The position numbers and the translations under genes are program-made. A DNA stretch of 64,000 nt, from positions 5,950,278 through 6,014,277 of the forward strand of contig NC_134030.1 of NCBI RefSeq assembly GCF_964204645.1. The letters run 5' to 3'. Below are positions 36,443 through 51,000 of the stretch, piece after piece. The notes beneath the pieces are model-generated. The model was given only the letters and a program-made list of their open reading frames with translations. It made no database searches and was not told the DNA's origin. Positions within the stretch are counted from its first letter, which is position 1, and each line of letters begins with the position of its first letter. Source of the DNA: Tubulanus polymorphus (taxonomy: Eukaryota; Nemertea; Palaeonemertea; Tubulaniformes; Tubulanidae).

Positions 36443-36771
36443 ATATACTGCCACTGAATAATAATATCATCTTTATAGTATATTTACAACAAGAAAAACA
36501 TAACATATACATATTTGCCGGATGATATACGTTTTAATAATAATATTAATAATAATAATCATATATTATAGTTACATTCACTCATTCGTTCATTACAAAA
36601 ACTCCATACAATAACAAAAATGCGAGATCATTGAATTAAGCACATGCATTCATACTACACAATATACATAACGCTGATGTTTTGAGTGCATTCGCTTCAT
36701 TCGAAAAAGTTATTATTTCTAAAAGAATAATTCGCTTTAAACGCGCATCAATTTCATTACCAGGGAGCTGA

Positions 36772-36886
36772 ATATAGGTGTGTTCAGTAGGATGACTGAG
36801 TTGACTGGTTCGGTCTGACCGTGTTCAGAGCTGGTTATATCAGTCAAGACCGAGATGACCGAGTCAACCAATTGAACACTCCTTAT
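36772..36886. mobile_element. small foldback MITE
   Basis: GGTGTGTTCAGTAGGATGAC then TGAGTTGACTGGTTCGGTC pairs in inverted order with GACCGAGATGACCGAGTCAA then CCAATTGAACACTCC. About 115 bp, imperfect arms, no coding. Confidence 0.55.
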
Positions 36887-39245
36887 ATTTTTTTCAAACA
36901 CATTCTTTAAAACGGGCAGTTTTTCACTTTAATCATGGCATGATACTCGAATTACGTAGTTGAAAAACCACCGAGGATTTATGGATCAAAAATTCTGACA
37001 AAACCAGGTGCTGCAAATCGTGCAATTTGTTCTAATACAGTAAAAAAAAAAAACAGTTGTCAATTTTAGCGTGAACTTTTTCATCGACGCTCAAAAAGCG
37101 GTAATCGCACTACATCATCCTCATCATCATAGCGTGCGCATGACGTTCTTAAAATAACTCGTTGGAACCCTGTGGCGGCTCGCCGGTTCAAATAACGACG
37201 AATACAAGAAGCAGCTACCGTCGAAAATCAATACTAAATACGTCACTATTTACCGGTTTATCGTCATTTCTGCCGTCAAAAATAAATAAAATCCTTCGGG
37301 AAAAGTACCTGGAGACAATATATTTAACGCATCTAACAAATTATTCCTGGATATCGGGTCCGGGGTCAACGTGTGCCTGGTTTTTACGGTACTCTGCCAA
37401 AAGGCAGCGGATTATCAATTTTGTCAAACTTCCATCGAGTCTTCAGCGCGAAAAAAAAAAATTGCTTTTCTTCGAATAATTTAAAAGAGATCGAAGTAAC
37501 ACATCTTTTTGTTGATTCTTTGGAGAATTATTCAACGGCAAATATATTTGATGCTGTCAGCCATTTCAGAAATATACGCAATTAAGTTGAAAGGTCATGC
37601 CAGTTCGACTAATATTTAGAGTTGAAGTACAATGTATTTTTCAATGTATCGGTAACAAAAAATTCTTGTACAATGGAAGTTTGTACGATGCCAAGCGTTT
37701 AAAGATCCGACAAGTCATCAAAAAAAACCTCTCGGAGAAAAAGAATCTTCATCAAAATATAAAACCGCATTCGACAGACTCACACTTTGATATGTATAAA
37801 GCGACCACTTACACCGACCAGAAATAATTCTGAATGAACTTCAAGCGGATATCATTATATTAGATATTTTTCTAGTATTTGTCACGCAAATATGCATCAA
37901 TTTGTACTCACTGATAGGAGGCATTAAAACGAGATAATCAATGAAATAATTACATTATTCCAGACTTTTCACTGATTCACACATCACCAACAGTTATGAC
38001 AGTAAAACGTACTGTGTATTTCTTTCAAAAACATTTTATAAATAAATACGCACGCAACCAGCGACAAACTAACGCTTAAAGGGCTGAAAGATGATCGTTG
38101 CACATATACACACACGTTTTTAGGCAAAGTTTTATAAAAATACGAAAAATTTCCGGAAAATCAAACCCGTTGTCAAAGATAGATATACAATTGAAGATGC
38201 TAAACTAAGCCCGTTGTAGCAGGTATCAAATTGATACCATCAGCATGAATAAATTCTAAATGGATTATTAAGCTCTGGCGCTTTTCTATTTGACGCGTGC
38301 ACATTTTTTTTTTCTTCGTTTTATCCATATAAGTAAATAATAATTCTAATGAGGATGAGGGCATGGCACATGAATATGATTTATTTACAAAATGAGATGA
38401 AATATGAAATGCATATCCCCAATCATTAATTAACAAGGTCCAAGAAATGTCTGAATTCGTTTAATATGTCTCCACTAGCACTACACGCAAGATTAAGGGA
38501 CTGGTTCTATTTAACATTAAAATTCCATTTTCAAGGGGCAATATCATTTTCAACCACAATATCCGACACAAAATGCGTTTTGACGTAATAAATAGATGAT
38601 CTACGTAAGAATAAATAAATAAGACACTAGATGAGATAAATTAAACTAAATAGCTAAACTGCTCTTCAGCTGAACAACAAAATAGGATGAAAAATGCATT
38701 ATCCATGAATCTACATCAAACTACAGATTGAGGATGAACTGCTCAAATACAGTTAAACCTTGAACAAATCAAATGTACTTAAGGAGGAGACAAACAGGTT
38801 TTTTGCTGTTAAATGAAGTGATGAAAAATAAACAAATCGAGATAAAGATAGAATGCAAAATATAATATCGCCAAGAAACACAGTGACCCGACTAAGAATC
38901 TAAGTACTATCTACTAAATCGGTGCGTGGTGGAGAATCTGAATTATCATTCAAGAATTTGTGGTATAACTAAATAACAACCACCGTTTGGTAAGTTGTGC
39001 TCAATGAAATTTGATTTCACTAGAACTCATGACCCTGGAATGTTCATATTCTTACAAAACCTTAAAGGCTAACAACATGTCGCGAGGACATCGTCGTGAA
39101 ACGTAATACAGCCTCGTAAAACTCATTTCAAACAAAAAGCTTTCGTCGTTTAAAGAACAAACAACGAAGCCGTTTTTCACGCATGAGGAAATAAAGAAAT
39201 CTGGGGACGAAATTTCAAGCACATTTCATTCAAAGACGAATCGAG
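36887..39245 (-). other. 3' flank of the NFE2L1-type gene, includes its 3'UTR
   Basis: The 3'UTR of the bZIP gene must begin at 39245 and run leftward. A minus-strand AATAAA (TTTATT on plus) near 38390 is a candidate signal but unproven. Three short plus-strand open frames at 37162-37827 have no family support. Confidence 0.35.
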
Positions 39246-40228
39246 TTACTTTTTTTTCTTCGATTTACGCGCGTAACCGGATGTCGACGGCCGATCAGAG
39301 TTCGACGACTCGCCGGGAGACATTGTATCGTTCGTTTGACCGGACGACGAATACTCGAGCGGCACGAGCACCGGTTCACCGTCGGGTAGGAATTCTAACC
39401 GATACCGCGACGGATCGTACGGGCGTCCGTCGGCGTCGCGTAACGACGACAACGCCTCGTCGTACATGTGACTGATCTTGCTCTGTATTTCAGCGATCTC
39501 TTTCTGCAGCGTTTCGCGTTCGTTGTAGATCTTCGCGCGGTTCTTCATCAGTTTCTGCACGTTGATGTCGAGCTGGCTGATCTCGTCGAGTTTACGCTTG
39601 CGACAGTTCTGCGCGGCGACCTTGTTCTTGCCGCGGCGGCGAATGTCTTTGACGAGTTGCATCTGCTGGTCAGTTAACGCGTGCGTCTCGAGCAGCGCGT
39701 TCAACTCCTCCACCGGTAGATAGATGATCTGCTCGACGGTCACCGGCAGTTTCATTTGTTTCGCGCGTTTCTCGTCGCGCGTGAACCGAAGCGCCGGGTC
39801 TTTGACGATTTTCGGCAGGTACGCCTTGACCTCGCGCGGCTGCTGCCCGGGCGGAGTCGGGTACGTGTGATTATGAGCGACGTGTTGTAAATTAGCTGAA
39901 GACGCACACGGCGTCGACGCGCTGTCCGAGTGATTCGACGACGACGAATCGTTGACGTACAAGTCGTTGTTATCGCAGCCGTATTCGTTGAAACTGTCGT
40001 CGCTGTCGTAATACTCGTAGTTCGCTTTCGTCGAGCGTTTCGACGACGTGGCCGGGTCGTCGCCACCGGTGGCGCCCTCGATGCCGGCGAACGCCACCGA
40101 CGAACTGTGGTCCGGCGGAACGAACGCGCACGTCTCGTTGAAGTCGCGTTGAGGCGACACGCTGCTGACCGACACGGCCGAGTCGCTACTCGTTTCGTTC
40201 GATACACCAACGCCATCTTCAGGAGTTC
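39246..40228 (-). CDS. NFE2L1: last coding exon: CNC domain and bZIP
   Basis: This exon encodes residues 494-820. An acidic, Ser-rich stretch (about 555-600, with DSDDSFNEYGCDNNDL) precedes VAHNHTYP. The CNC homology region covers about 642-689, including RFTRDEKRAKQMKLPVTVEQ and IIYLPVEELNALL. The basic region RRRGKNKVAAQNCRKRKLDE is at about 690-709, with the family's invariant NxxxAAQNCRKRK. The zipper has Leu/Ile at L713, I716, V718 and L721 and onward to about 750. The tail ends in RKSKKKK. GRPYDPSRYRLEFLPDG resembles the Neh3-like C-terminal segment of NFE2L proteins. GC content is clearly higher than in the flanks. Confidence 0.95.
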
Positions 40229-43200
40229 CTGCAAATACATAAGAAAACAAAGATCTATCAATCATTTTATTCGATGCAGCTAAACCAGACCCAACTCCGG
40301 TCAGGTTTAACGGGTTCCTACAGAACCACAATTTTCAAACTTGAGGAGAATTCGAGGGCTTTGAGGGTATAATCACAGAGATTTGAGATAAATTAACTTA
40401 ATAACTGGGATTTCGAGACCAGTAACTAGTTCCACAATTCTCCATTAAGACTTCAAACAAATGTTCTAGAATCACGTAAATTAACCAGCTATTTAACTAT
40501 ATGTGTACTTAGATTTCCGATTTCAAAATCGAAAATCATTTTGGCAGGTAGGGTGGGCTTGTAAGGGACAAAACAAAAAACTCTAGAGACCAAATCAATC
40601 AATCGAATGAATAAGGTGATAATCGATTACATGATCAAAAGAAAAGAATAGAAGAAAAAAACAGTTGAGTGAACTATCAACAACTATGTAACTGAAGCCT
40701 GTAAGGTCAGAAGTCATAAACCGGCAGCAAAATATCCGCAGCGCAAAAACTGATCCGAGCACGACGAATAATAACTATTACCTTTCAAACGGAAAATGAT
40801 AGCTCTCTCTTTACGTGAAGCGTAACGTTTCGTCCACAGTTTGTAATAACTCGGCATATTCCGTTACATTCACTTATCCATTATATATCAGCTACAATAG
40901 TGTCATCATCGTCGTATATCATCATCATCAACGAGAAGAGGAAACCTCATCATTCGCATTTAAATCTCTCGCAAATCAAACATTTCTCAAAACTAATCTA
41001 AGAATGATGGCATTTCAATATAGGTTTTTTTTTGTCAGATAAAAAACTGTATCTTGCGACGCGTATATCATTCAACGTAATTACGATGACTTTTTCCCGA
41101 ATTCGCTATCCCTTTTTTCTGCTTAGTAAGCTAGTTACCTAACCGTCGGTGGTAAGCTTTTATAATTGGGTTGGCTTATATCGACTACTATCTATTCCAA
41201 CTTAATACGGTTTGTAAAACTCTTGCATTCCGACATGAAATAATAATCAGTTGGCCGCATATTCATTATTTGCTCATAGACAATGGACTTAGAAACGTCT
41301 TCAACTCGATCTGCTGAAGATAATTGAATCAATAACAACCTTAGTTTAGAATTAAGTGCACAATAATTCATATCGACGACGAGGATCACGAATAGATCTC
41401 TTTCCAATTTTTTGCAAAGTATAAAGAAAAGCGAAGTGACGTGAAAAACAACTCCCAAAAGCAAATAAACATAATTCATCTTTAACCATTGATAAAACAC
41501 TATAGATCCACGTTATTATGATAATCTATAGAGAATGCCACAATGATGAGGAAAAATATTAAGTCGGAAAATGTTTGCTTAACCCTTTCAGTGCGTCTAC
41601 ACCGCAGTGCGGTGTACGAATCAGTGATGGATTTAGCTAGTACACCGTTCTCTCTTGAAAGATGGCAGCACCTGTCAAACATAGTGAAATATTAGTAACT
41701 AACGATATACCGCGCCAGGGTGTTGACGCACTATAGTGCTATTCCCGTTATTCAACACGCTAGGGTGGAATTTTTCAGAATTTTCGAATTATCTTCAGCA
41801 CTATGGAGTATTAATTAGCCAGCACTGAAAGGGTTAACACAGCAGAAACATTTCGACTTATTCTAATGGTCATCTTGAGGAATGAAGATATCTGTTAGAA
41901 GATTTCGAAAGAAAACTATTAGGATAAAGTCGAAACGTCGAATAAACCGCTAGCTCAATGAAACATTATCGGATATTAAATTTTTAGTTTCCGGTATTGT
42001 TGTGGGATTCTCTTATCATTAATTCATCTATAATCTATGAAGGAAATATATGGATTTAATAAGAAAATGTTTTCATGAAACCGCGCACGGGAAACGGCGG
42101 TAGAAGTTGTTGCAAGCGCGAGCAATTCAAATTTCGAATTGAACACCCGACTAAATCATAACCCTATGCAGATTCTAAAGAGCCCGGAGTCGATAAATAA
42201 CTGCATCATCCGTCGAAGCGGAAGAAAAATCTCCGATGATACATCAAAGTCGACAAGGTCGAGAGCAAGAGAGAGAGAGAGGAGGGAGATTGTGGAGAAG
42301 CAGTGAGTCAGTGTATGTGAGCGATGATTACTGATGATTCATCGAAAGCCACCAACATGTTGCATATCGGTTCGAGAAACAGGTGGATTTTCACTGACTT
42401 CATTTTCTCCGCAAATCACATCTCCCTCTATCGCCGTATATCGAGCAGATAATCTCTCGTGCGGATTTCGGATCAATTTTGAGATGATCGCGTGTTTAAA
42501 TGATTCATCGAGCTATTGATATACATGTATACAGATATACGCGCGGAAATCAATTAGTCGTAATTGTCCCGTCAAACACTAACCACTTCTGTAATTGATA
42601 CACTAAAAACCGAACGAGAAGAATAACTTACTGTTAGAATGGGGTACACACAAAACCAGCTTTCCCGCCAGGTGGCGCGACGAGCAGTAGGTTGTTCGTT
42701 GTCAAAATTAGTTCATTTTCTATTAACTTCGAACTGGATTTTTAGACTCCCGAATCCATATATCATAGCAGGACCAACCGAACATGAAATATTTCATTCT
42801 TCTACCCAGATATCGATATAGTTTTCATCAATAATTGATTCATTTAAGAAAATAGTTCATTCAGATTTAATTAAAATGTAGAAGGAATTCGAACGCAGAC
42901 TATCGAACTGACTTTCTACTAGCGAACCATTACTTACTGTGGAAAAGTCATTGAAAAAGTGGGAATATGAAACGAAATCTTACTAACAGTTAAAAATATT
43001 TAATAAAGCGATGACTGGACAATATTCAATATTCATGATAATAGAAATGCTAACTAGCGAGCAGTGATATCGATTCTAAGATTAACAGAAGCTCACTCAT
43101 CTGCTGTGAGTGAGAGAGAGAGAGATCATTATGCATCTACTCCTATACAATACGCTTTCTATACGAGCCACCATCGTCATCGTCGCAGCGATTGAACACC

Positions 43201-44612
43201 AGATTCCTCGTCACTCCCGAGGATGCAGCAGTCGACGGCGTCGCCGTAGCGATTCGATGAATACATGACTCATCAAATTTCCAATGCAACAAGTCGCTGT
43301 ATTCTACAGGTCTATCTATACACGCTCGCGCTCGGCTAACTCTGACCAACGCGACGTATTCAACAACGCATGACAACGTTAAACATATCATTAACAACCT
43401 ACAGCCTTAATTCTAAAAATCCTTGCAATAAAAAATACCGAGTTAATGCTTAAACGCGATCGCTGGCCACTATTATTTAATTTTCTTCCCCCCCCCCGAC
43501 TATTAACTGATACTTTAGCTGTTTTCCCAGACAATTCCCTGACACATAAAATTGTTTTACCTGAAATTACCTGCTAAAGAATATACCATCAATCAACACA
43601 GCCGAAATACGTAAAACATAAATAGAAACTGTTTGATTTCATACATGATATAACTAATTTCTGTGACATCCCCCCACTCACGATTTTTAACTCTTTTACA
43701 GAAATCCCCGACTACTCCCTGATTTCTAAATTCGTGGCCACCCCAATATTCTTTTACAAAATTCCCTGACTATTTCCTGATTGTCATTCAAGTGGCTGTC
43801 CTGTTAAATCAGCCTTATACAGTTCAAATAATACTTCAAAATGAAAGCATGGTGAAAACCTTAGATTTATGTCCAGCCCTAGCAGAACGTTATATCCCGA
43901 CATGGACTCACTGGACCAAATTCTACTACTGATACAAGTACGCATTAAATCCTACTCCTACTAAAGTTGCCAGTAATTGCCAAGTGAACTATTTTGCTTC
44001 TAAAACTGATTCAACAGCCGAAGACAGGTCTTAACATATAAGATTATTTTGGACACGACTGCGCATCTTCTGGCGAAGGTGAAGCAAATGCAACCAATTC
44101 AATGAGGTAAACAAGCGTTCTAGCTCATAAGCCTCGACAAAAAACGAAATTCTGAACAACGTACTCTACACATGAATTGTGAATTGTTTGAATGAATCAT
44201 CATAGTAAATCTAATGCTATTATATCGAGTGAATGAAATATTTACGAACTTCCCTCTCCTCTCTAACCACAATACAACCATACAGAAACAACCTACTTCA
44301 TCGCCCGTAAACACCTATTACTCAATTGAATGATATACGCGTCCAAAATTCCGTAGAAAAGAACGTCGACCGCGCAGTAAAAACCTTGCATCAGTCCTTC
44401 GAATATTGCTCGATATTCGTCAATCTGTGCAGCTTCATAGCCGCGCACAATAAACGCTAAGCGACATCTGCGACTATTTCATGCAATATATGAAAACGGT
44501 CTTTTAGTTCGCATTGCAGAACGAAAAATCCAAAACGACTTAACATACACCACCAGCTTATATGTTAATGCGCGCCGCACGGTATCCTATGCATGAGACA
44601 GCAAATTTCTGC

Positions 44613-44649
<37 letters not shown>

Positions 44650-45009
44650 CTATTGGCGAAAGAGCGCACGAAGAGCTGGAATTCCAATTACCGACTATAC
44701 ACAGTTGAAGAGTTGACTCCGGGAACGAGCTCGCAAACAGAATGACCTCTGTCGGCAGCGAGCTATCACTGAATGCAATAATGAGCAAGCCACCGACGCT
44801 GGAGGCAGCAACGTTATTTAGCAGTGAGCAACAGGAGTCTGAAGAGTGATTTCATCTACCACGGCTGCTGCTGCTGAGGAAACAGCTTCGATCTTGCGCG
44901 GTACTCTAACCGAAACTGTGACTGACGTTTGTTTCTTGTTGAAGAAAAGCGAGCGCCACTGCTGAAATTATATCTCCCTCTCTTTCTCTCAAATACTCGC
45001 ACACCTATA

Positions 45010-45063
<54 letters not shown>

Positions 45064-48000
45064 CTGATCGCGTGGTTCCAGTCAGCGATGCTATATTTAC
45101 GACGAAAATCCATACGATCGAGCATCGATTCAATTTTAAATAGACTCTCTACGGAGAGGATGAGAAGCGACAGCGAGCGAAGGTTGGACGTCGACACGCG
45201 CGAAATACGTCAATCCCAGGTTTTTCGTTTGTCGTCGTCGTCGTTTTCGAAACAAAACACGAAACGATTTAAAAATACGACGCAAACCTGGATATATCGG
45301 AGCGACTATCGAGTAACACAATTATTATGACGAAGATGAAGACGAAAACTTTTAATTTATTTTCCAGGTTCGGCAGCAGCAGCAGCAGCGCGGATCTGTC
45401 AAAACGTCATAGCTCAAAAATACAAGACACGTACGTCGTACGTGCGCGTGCCATCTTTTTTTCGTGCCGTCAATTTTTAATTTTGTACTTCGAAAAAAAT
45501 ACGGCATCATTTTTAAGAAGCGTTACGAGGTATTGTCGTCATAAACAACGCACGAAAAAACTTTGAAGAGGCGCGACGACCCCCGGCAATGATAGGAAAA
45601 AAGCACAAAAAAATATGGATTTCTTACCTATGCAAGACAGACACCATAGCTGCATTCATAGAATTATAGACAGACTTTATACTCCTTTAGTTAACACTTT
45701 TCTGCTTATTCAGAATTTGTCATATTCGCAACTAACCCAGCATTTTACTATCAATATTTACTGTTATGAATCGCAACAGGGGTAAGCAGTTTTTTCCTCA
45801 GGGTTCGTAGTTGTAAGGCTATGGTCAAAATAAGCATTTTTCCAAACCAAAGTTTAAGCACTTTTAACAGGAAACTAGAGTTGTACCCGTTGCTTTTTGT
45901 GTCACTAAAATTGCACTAAAAAGTTCATTTGAATTAGAATCGTCACAAAAAACCACTGGCTACAATCGGACATCGTTGATTTATCAAACAATTTCTGACT
46001 GACAGACTGAAAAATTTTTTCCAGCCAACTAAATAAGTGAAGCACTTTGAATGGATTTTATTTAAATTGAGCACTAATTAAAGCCCTTAAAATTCATTTT
46101 TCTAAATAAGCCCTTTTAAGTTCTTACAATTGCAAGAATGACATTTTTTTTTCGACCGGTTGAAATAAACGGCACTCAAGAGGAAAAATTCTATACTTTG
46201 ATTTTCAAATTGGTACTGAGGTTGGGATTTCGGGGAAATGCTGGGAGGTTTGAATCCCAAATTCACTAACTGCAACATATGTAACTTTTTTCAGATTATA
46301 GACTCTACCATATCAGTTCTCGTGCAGAGCTACCAACCCTCGGGACATCCTCAAATTTAAGTATTTCGACCTCAAATCAAGCGCTTATCTAGTGCCCAGG
46401 GGGAGAGAGCTGAATCATGAACGAAAGCTTCGTAAAATTCACAGAAAATATTCCAGAATCGAATCACTCCCGAGTACTGACAGACCTGTTAGCACCACAG
46501 TGTTCACAACCATCACTCGTGCGACGTATATCGATTACTTATTCTCCTACTGCTAGCAAAGAACAGCTTACTTTACATTGAAAATATTGAAATATTGATA
46601 AAAACTGTAAACATTTTTCCGTGACAAAAGCTAATTGTATAAAAATCCGTCACCGTTTAAATGATTCCCAGGACAGCGGAACACGCTATGAAATTCTGTG
46701 ACTGTCCCGCAAAATGCGAGACGGTTTGCTGTTCTGCCTATACGACGACACCATTATGAGCCGCTGATGTCATCTTACTTACCGAACTCATCCTGCATAT
46801 TCAGAATATCCATATTAGCGCTGTCCAAAAGCTGACGAAGTGATTCATCTTCTTCCACAACCCGCGACACGTTCGGGAATAGCATATCGTCGTCGCAGTC
46901 AAACTCGAACGGAGCGTCCACCGGGGACGCCAACATCGTAGAATTAGTCTCAATGATTCCAGTTCGCACCGATCCGAGTCTCAATTCTTAAAATAGAAAA
47001 AAAAAATATTACTTATTGAAGAACGTCATGACATGAAATAAATCGCCCATGGGCAGTGGTTTACCTTGAAAACTGGAGCTTGTTTGACAAGGGCTTACCC
47101 ATGAAAAATCTTTTTAATTCTCGAGTTCAAAGTTCTATTTTATGTTGTATTTTGTCTTTTTCAAAGAATTATTTTATAGTCAAATAAGGCAAAAATGTGT
47201 AGGTTTTTTGGGTAATATTATCAAGTCTATTCAATCAGAAATAAAGAAAATGCAAAATTCCATATCTAGAAATGAATGCTGGTACAATGAGACTATTCAT
47301 TATATTATTAGTTAAACTTGTACGTTTTCTAAGTTGATTCATCATTTTTAGTCTGTTTAGTTCGCAGAGTCACACACAGCTGGCAGCACAGTCTAGAAGG
47401 CATTCCAAAGCTTCCCACAGCTGATTCGAGTAACGACTCTTTAGTTAAGACGATATTCACCAGAATCATCTGAGGAGCGCATTAGAAATGTTACGAATAG
47501 GATAATTTCACTAAATTACGCGATAATCAGAGAAATCCCTCTGAAATCCCTAATGGCTAATAGTATTTAGCCGAAACGTTGCTCGAGATATATATACATC
47601 ATTTTACAATAGAACTTTTCATTTTTGTCTGAATCTATTGTGGGATTCCTCTCGTTATTCATTACAATCATTCATTATTAAACTCATAACGAGCTTAGTT
47701 CGCCATGAGCTGTATTAACTAACCGCTGCTTAATCACCATGACCCAGTACTATTTCTAACCCAGGGCTAACTCAATTGAAAATGCCCTAAGATAGCGCCG
47801 GGTTAAAGATTACACATGTCTATAAAACTGGGCCCAGAAAATGATTTCAAATATCATCAAAATGTTATCATACGCCTAATACAGTAACACCTCTCCTAAG
47901 TGAACACTTTTGGTTCCGCACAGAGTTCGCATTGTAGGGAAAGAGAGGGTTCACTTCATTGAAAAACAACTAGAAAATGTCATACTATTCCGAGAAAAAA

Positions 48001-51000
48001 TGTTCACAATGGGAGGTGTTCACTAGTAGTGAGAGGCGTTCAGGCATTGAAGGGAGGTTTTACTTACCATCATTAGGAGTTGGTTGCATATCATTACTTG
48101 TAAATAAACTCGTCATTGAATCCTGGCTGATGTTATTCTCGGTCAAGTTGTTGATAAGACCTTGCATGTCTAACCACGGCTCCAGACTGTTTTGACGCGA
48201 CAATCCTGGCAACGTCTGAAATAGAAGAATTTCACCTTTTGTCAAAATTTATCTTTGGAAATCAGAAATGTCATAACTGGAGTCAGGTTGATGAACTTTA
48301 GAATTTATATAATATACACAATTTCTCCAGAATTTTTTCACAGTTTTTCGCGTAAAGGGAAAATAAGATTAACAGTTACTATCCACAATTGGGCAACAAA
48401 TCCTGGTCCTAAACTGTACCGACTTAGGTCTGATCTCACTTTACATCTAAAATTTCTATTATTCCTCAAAATTGAAGGAGTTTTAGGCATCTTACTCAAA
48501 TCAAAAGAGTTTCAAGCACCTTTAAGAGTATTTTCGGTTTAAAAGGAGCTTTTGAGGAATCAAGGAGTCGCAGGGCCCCATGTAAATTCGATTAGATATT
48601 CGTACCAGATTTGCGATTGGTATATTGTCGAGACTAGTCAAGCGTTCTAAAACCGGTCGCGAGGTCCTCAGATCGTCGTGTTGGATATTGTACGAATTCA
48701 ACATCAACGCGCCGGATTCCAGTTCATTGCGCACGTCATTGCCACCAGGTAGCGCCGGAGTCGAGCCGTTTTCCAACCAGTTTCGAATGTGACTCGTGCG
48801 CGATTGCGTAATACGTGCGTCACCCGCGGTTTCGGCGAAATCATCCGACCAGCGCTGGAAACTGTGGTCGGACTGCGGAGCGGAGAGGAAATCAGCCGGT
48901 ATTCCGGGAGCCGTAGGATGCCATCGGTCGTTGTGAGAATCGTCACTAGAAATCGACGTAACGCTGGCAGAATCGGAGCTGCTAGCTCGACCGATGCCGG
49001 ACTCATCGGAGAAATCCTCCAATATCTTCATAGCTTCATCCAACGACAACGTCTGAAATTATAAACGAATAAACATTGAATTGAAGGACAGATAAAGTAT
49101 CTATTTGCCGAATACACAAACATTATAATTTCACAGTGTGCAATATCAGCCCATTCGAAGCAAATAAGTGCCATCAAAATACCATCGACTAAGTGCATTC
49201 ATGAAGTTTGTGCATGAAAAAAATTCATCTTCCAAAACCTGTAAGAACCCTGCTTAATAATAGGCACCCAAAAAACATTGAAAAATTGAGAAATAATTAG
49301 ACTTGAGATGAAATGACGCATAAACAACAGAAGATTTTTTATTAAGAATAGACACTTACATCCCCTATATGAGGCTCAACTTCTTCCAATAATAAAGCTT
49401 GGTTATCCTCGGAATACCGCGCTTCCAAATCACCATCTACCAAAAAAAAAAACTCAAGATAAAAATATCGTACAGGCAAGTAATTTAAATATCAAGACAT
49501 AGGATCTAGTTTTATGTGAAGACACAGGCTTTTTATGTTTAATACCCCAGCTACTGTTGATTGATATAAAATTCATGAGTTATGCCATCGTCTAAAAGCA
49601 CGCGGTTACCTCCAACTGGTATAACTCAACTCTTAATTTAAAATAACCGACCATCTGCGACATAATATTCCTTCAAAAATTATGAGTTTTCACCCTTTTT
49701 CTAAACGACTCGGCAGCTGTTAATAGTAATTATATGATGACATAGAGGGCTGTACCAGCTGCGTGTTTGCAGCCAGCTGGTCACAACTAGACATCGCATT
49801 GGCTTTTCACACGTAAAACCCACATGTACTTCAAATAAACTTCTTGTAGTAGAAAACTCTAATGTGAAGAATTCAAAAATTAAAATCAAAAGACGCGATG
49901 TTTCTAACACTTACTAGGGATCATCGTTTGGTGTCTAGAGAGAGTTAAAAACGTGTCTTTAAATTCTGGTAGTGGGTTTTAAAACGTATCTATTCTCAAT
50001 GTCAATGCGTGGCTTTTTACTTACCGCTGTCCGTAGGATTTCGGTCTTGATTTTGATCATGGAGTGAGCTTGAAGCCTGAAAGATATCATTGAAAAATAC
50101 AGCTGATTCAAGCCCTACAAATCATGAAAGTTAATTATATATTTCTAAGCGAAAACCAACTTACGTAAAACATGATTACGAAACAAACCCACAACTTCAG
50201 TTTCGGATTCGAAAAATGGAACAAACTCAATGAAAATTTCACCATTTTCAGAGAGAAAAAATTTCATTAATTTATATTCCAAATTACGACATATATTCAC
50301 TTTCATTATAAGCAGATCATCTATTGACTAAAATCTCCAATTCAAAGCATTATTCCACAACAAACTGCCCAAACGCCTTGTGTATATTTCTGTACTGATT
50401 TCAAATTTCAAAACTCTGTAAGTCACAGGCATTCATTGCTAGTCCATTGTGTTTGCAGGTATATTTATCTATACACATCATTTAACAGGTCATTCGTGCA
50501 CTCCACAACTTATAAAAACTCCTTCCAAGAATTATACACCAAATCAGTGACCAGATATATGGCCATGTATGGAACCAGTCAACCAACAAGTTTTGGACAT
50601 CTTCCCATTTTTATTTTTTGGTTAAAAACCCTCGACAGACGACACATGAACAGGTCAAGATATTCTAGGTCTCCTGAGTTCATAATGATATGAAACGATG
50701 CATGCAAGACTGGATGAAAAATCTGTTTAACTAGTTCTGCAGTCATTGATTATAAATAGCAACAGAGGTCATCCTCAAAGCAATATACCCGAATTTAAGA
50801 GAATAATTCAAGAGCAGAACTGCCAACCTCTGAAAATTGCTATGAGTAACAAATTGATAGTCATGACATGAGCCCAAAAGTGGTCTCAAATCTAAACACT
50901 GGTCTTGACTTGTTAGACTGGCTACATAACAGAAGATGGTCGTAGACTCAACTATGTAAAGACGGCTCTTACACAAGTTGGTAGATTGGGTACAGAACTC

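Larger units (their letters stand above)
40229..46782 (-). other. last intron of the NFE2L1-type gene (6.55 kb)
   Basis: Largest intron. It contains a piggyBac-type MITE, GA runs (42265-42280, 43115-43126), a C-run (43491-43498), and TA runs (44617-44645, 45007-45060). No alternative first exon could be established, although a shorter isoform promoter here would be in keeping with the family. Confidence 0.8.

Noticed and set aside
39752-40261. Arg/Thr-rich 169-codon frame and a 117-codon plus frame over the bZIP exon
   Set aside because: They are out-of-frame shadows of the GC-rich CNC-bZIP exon.
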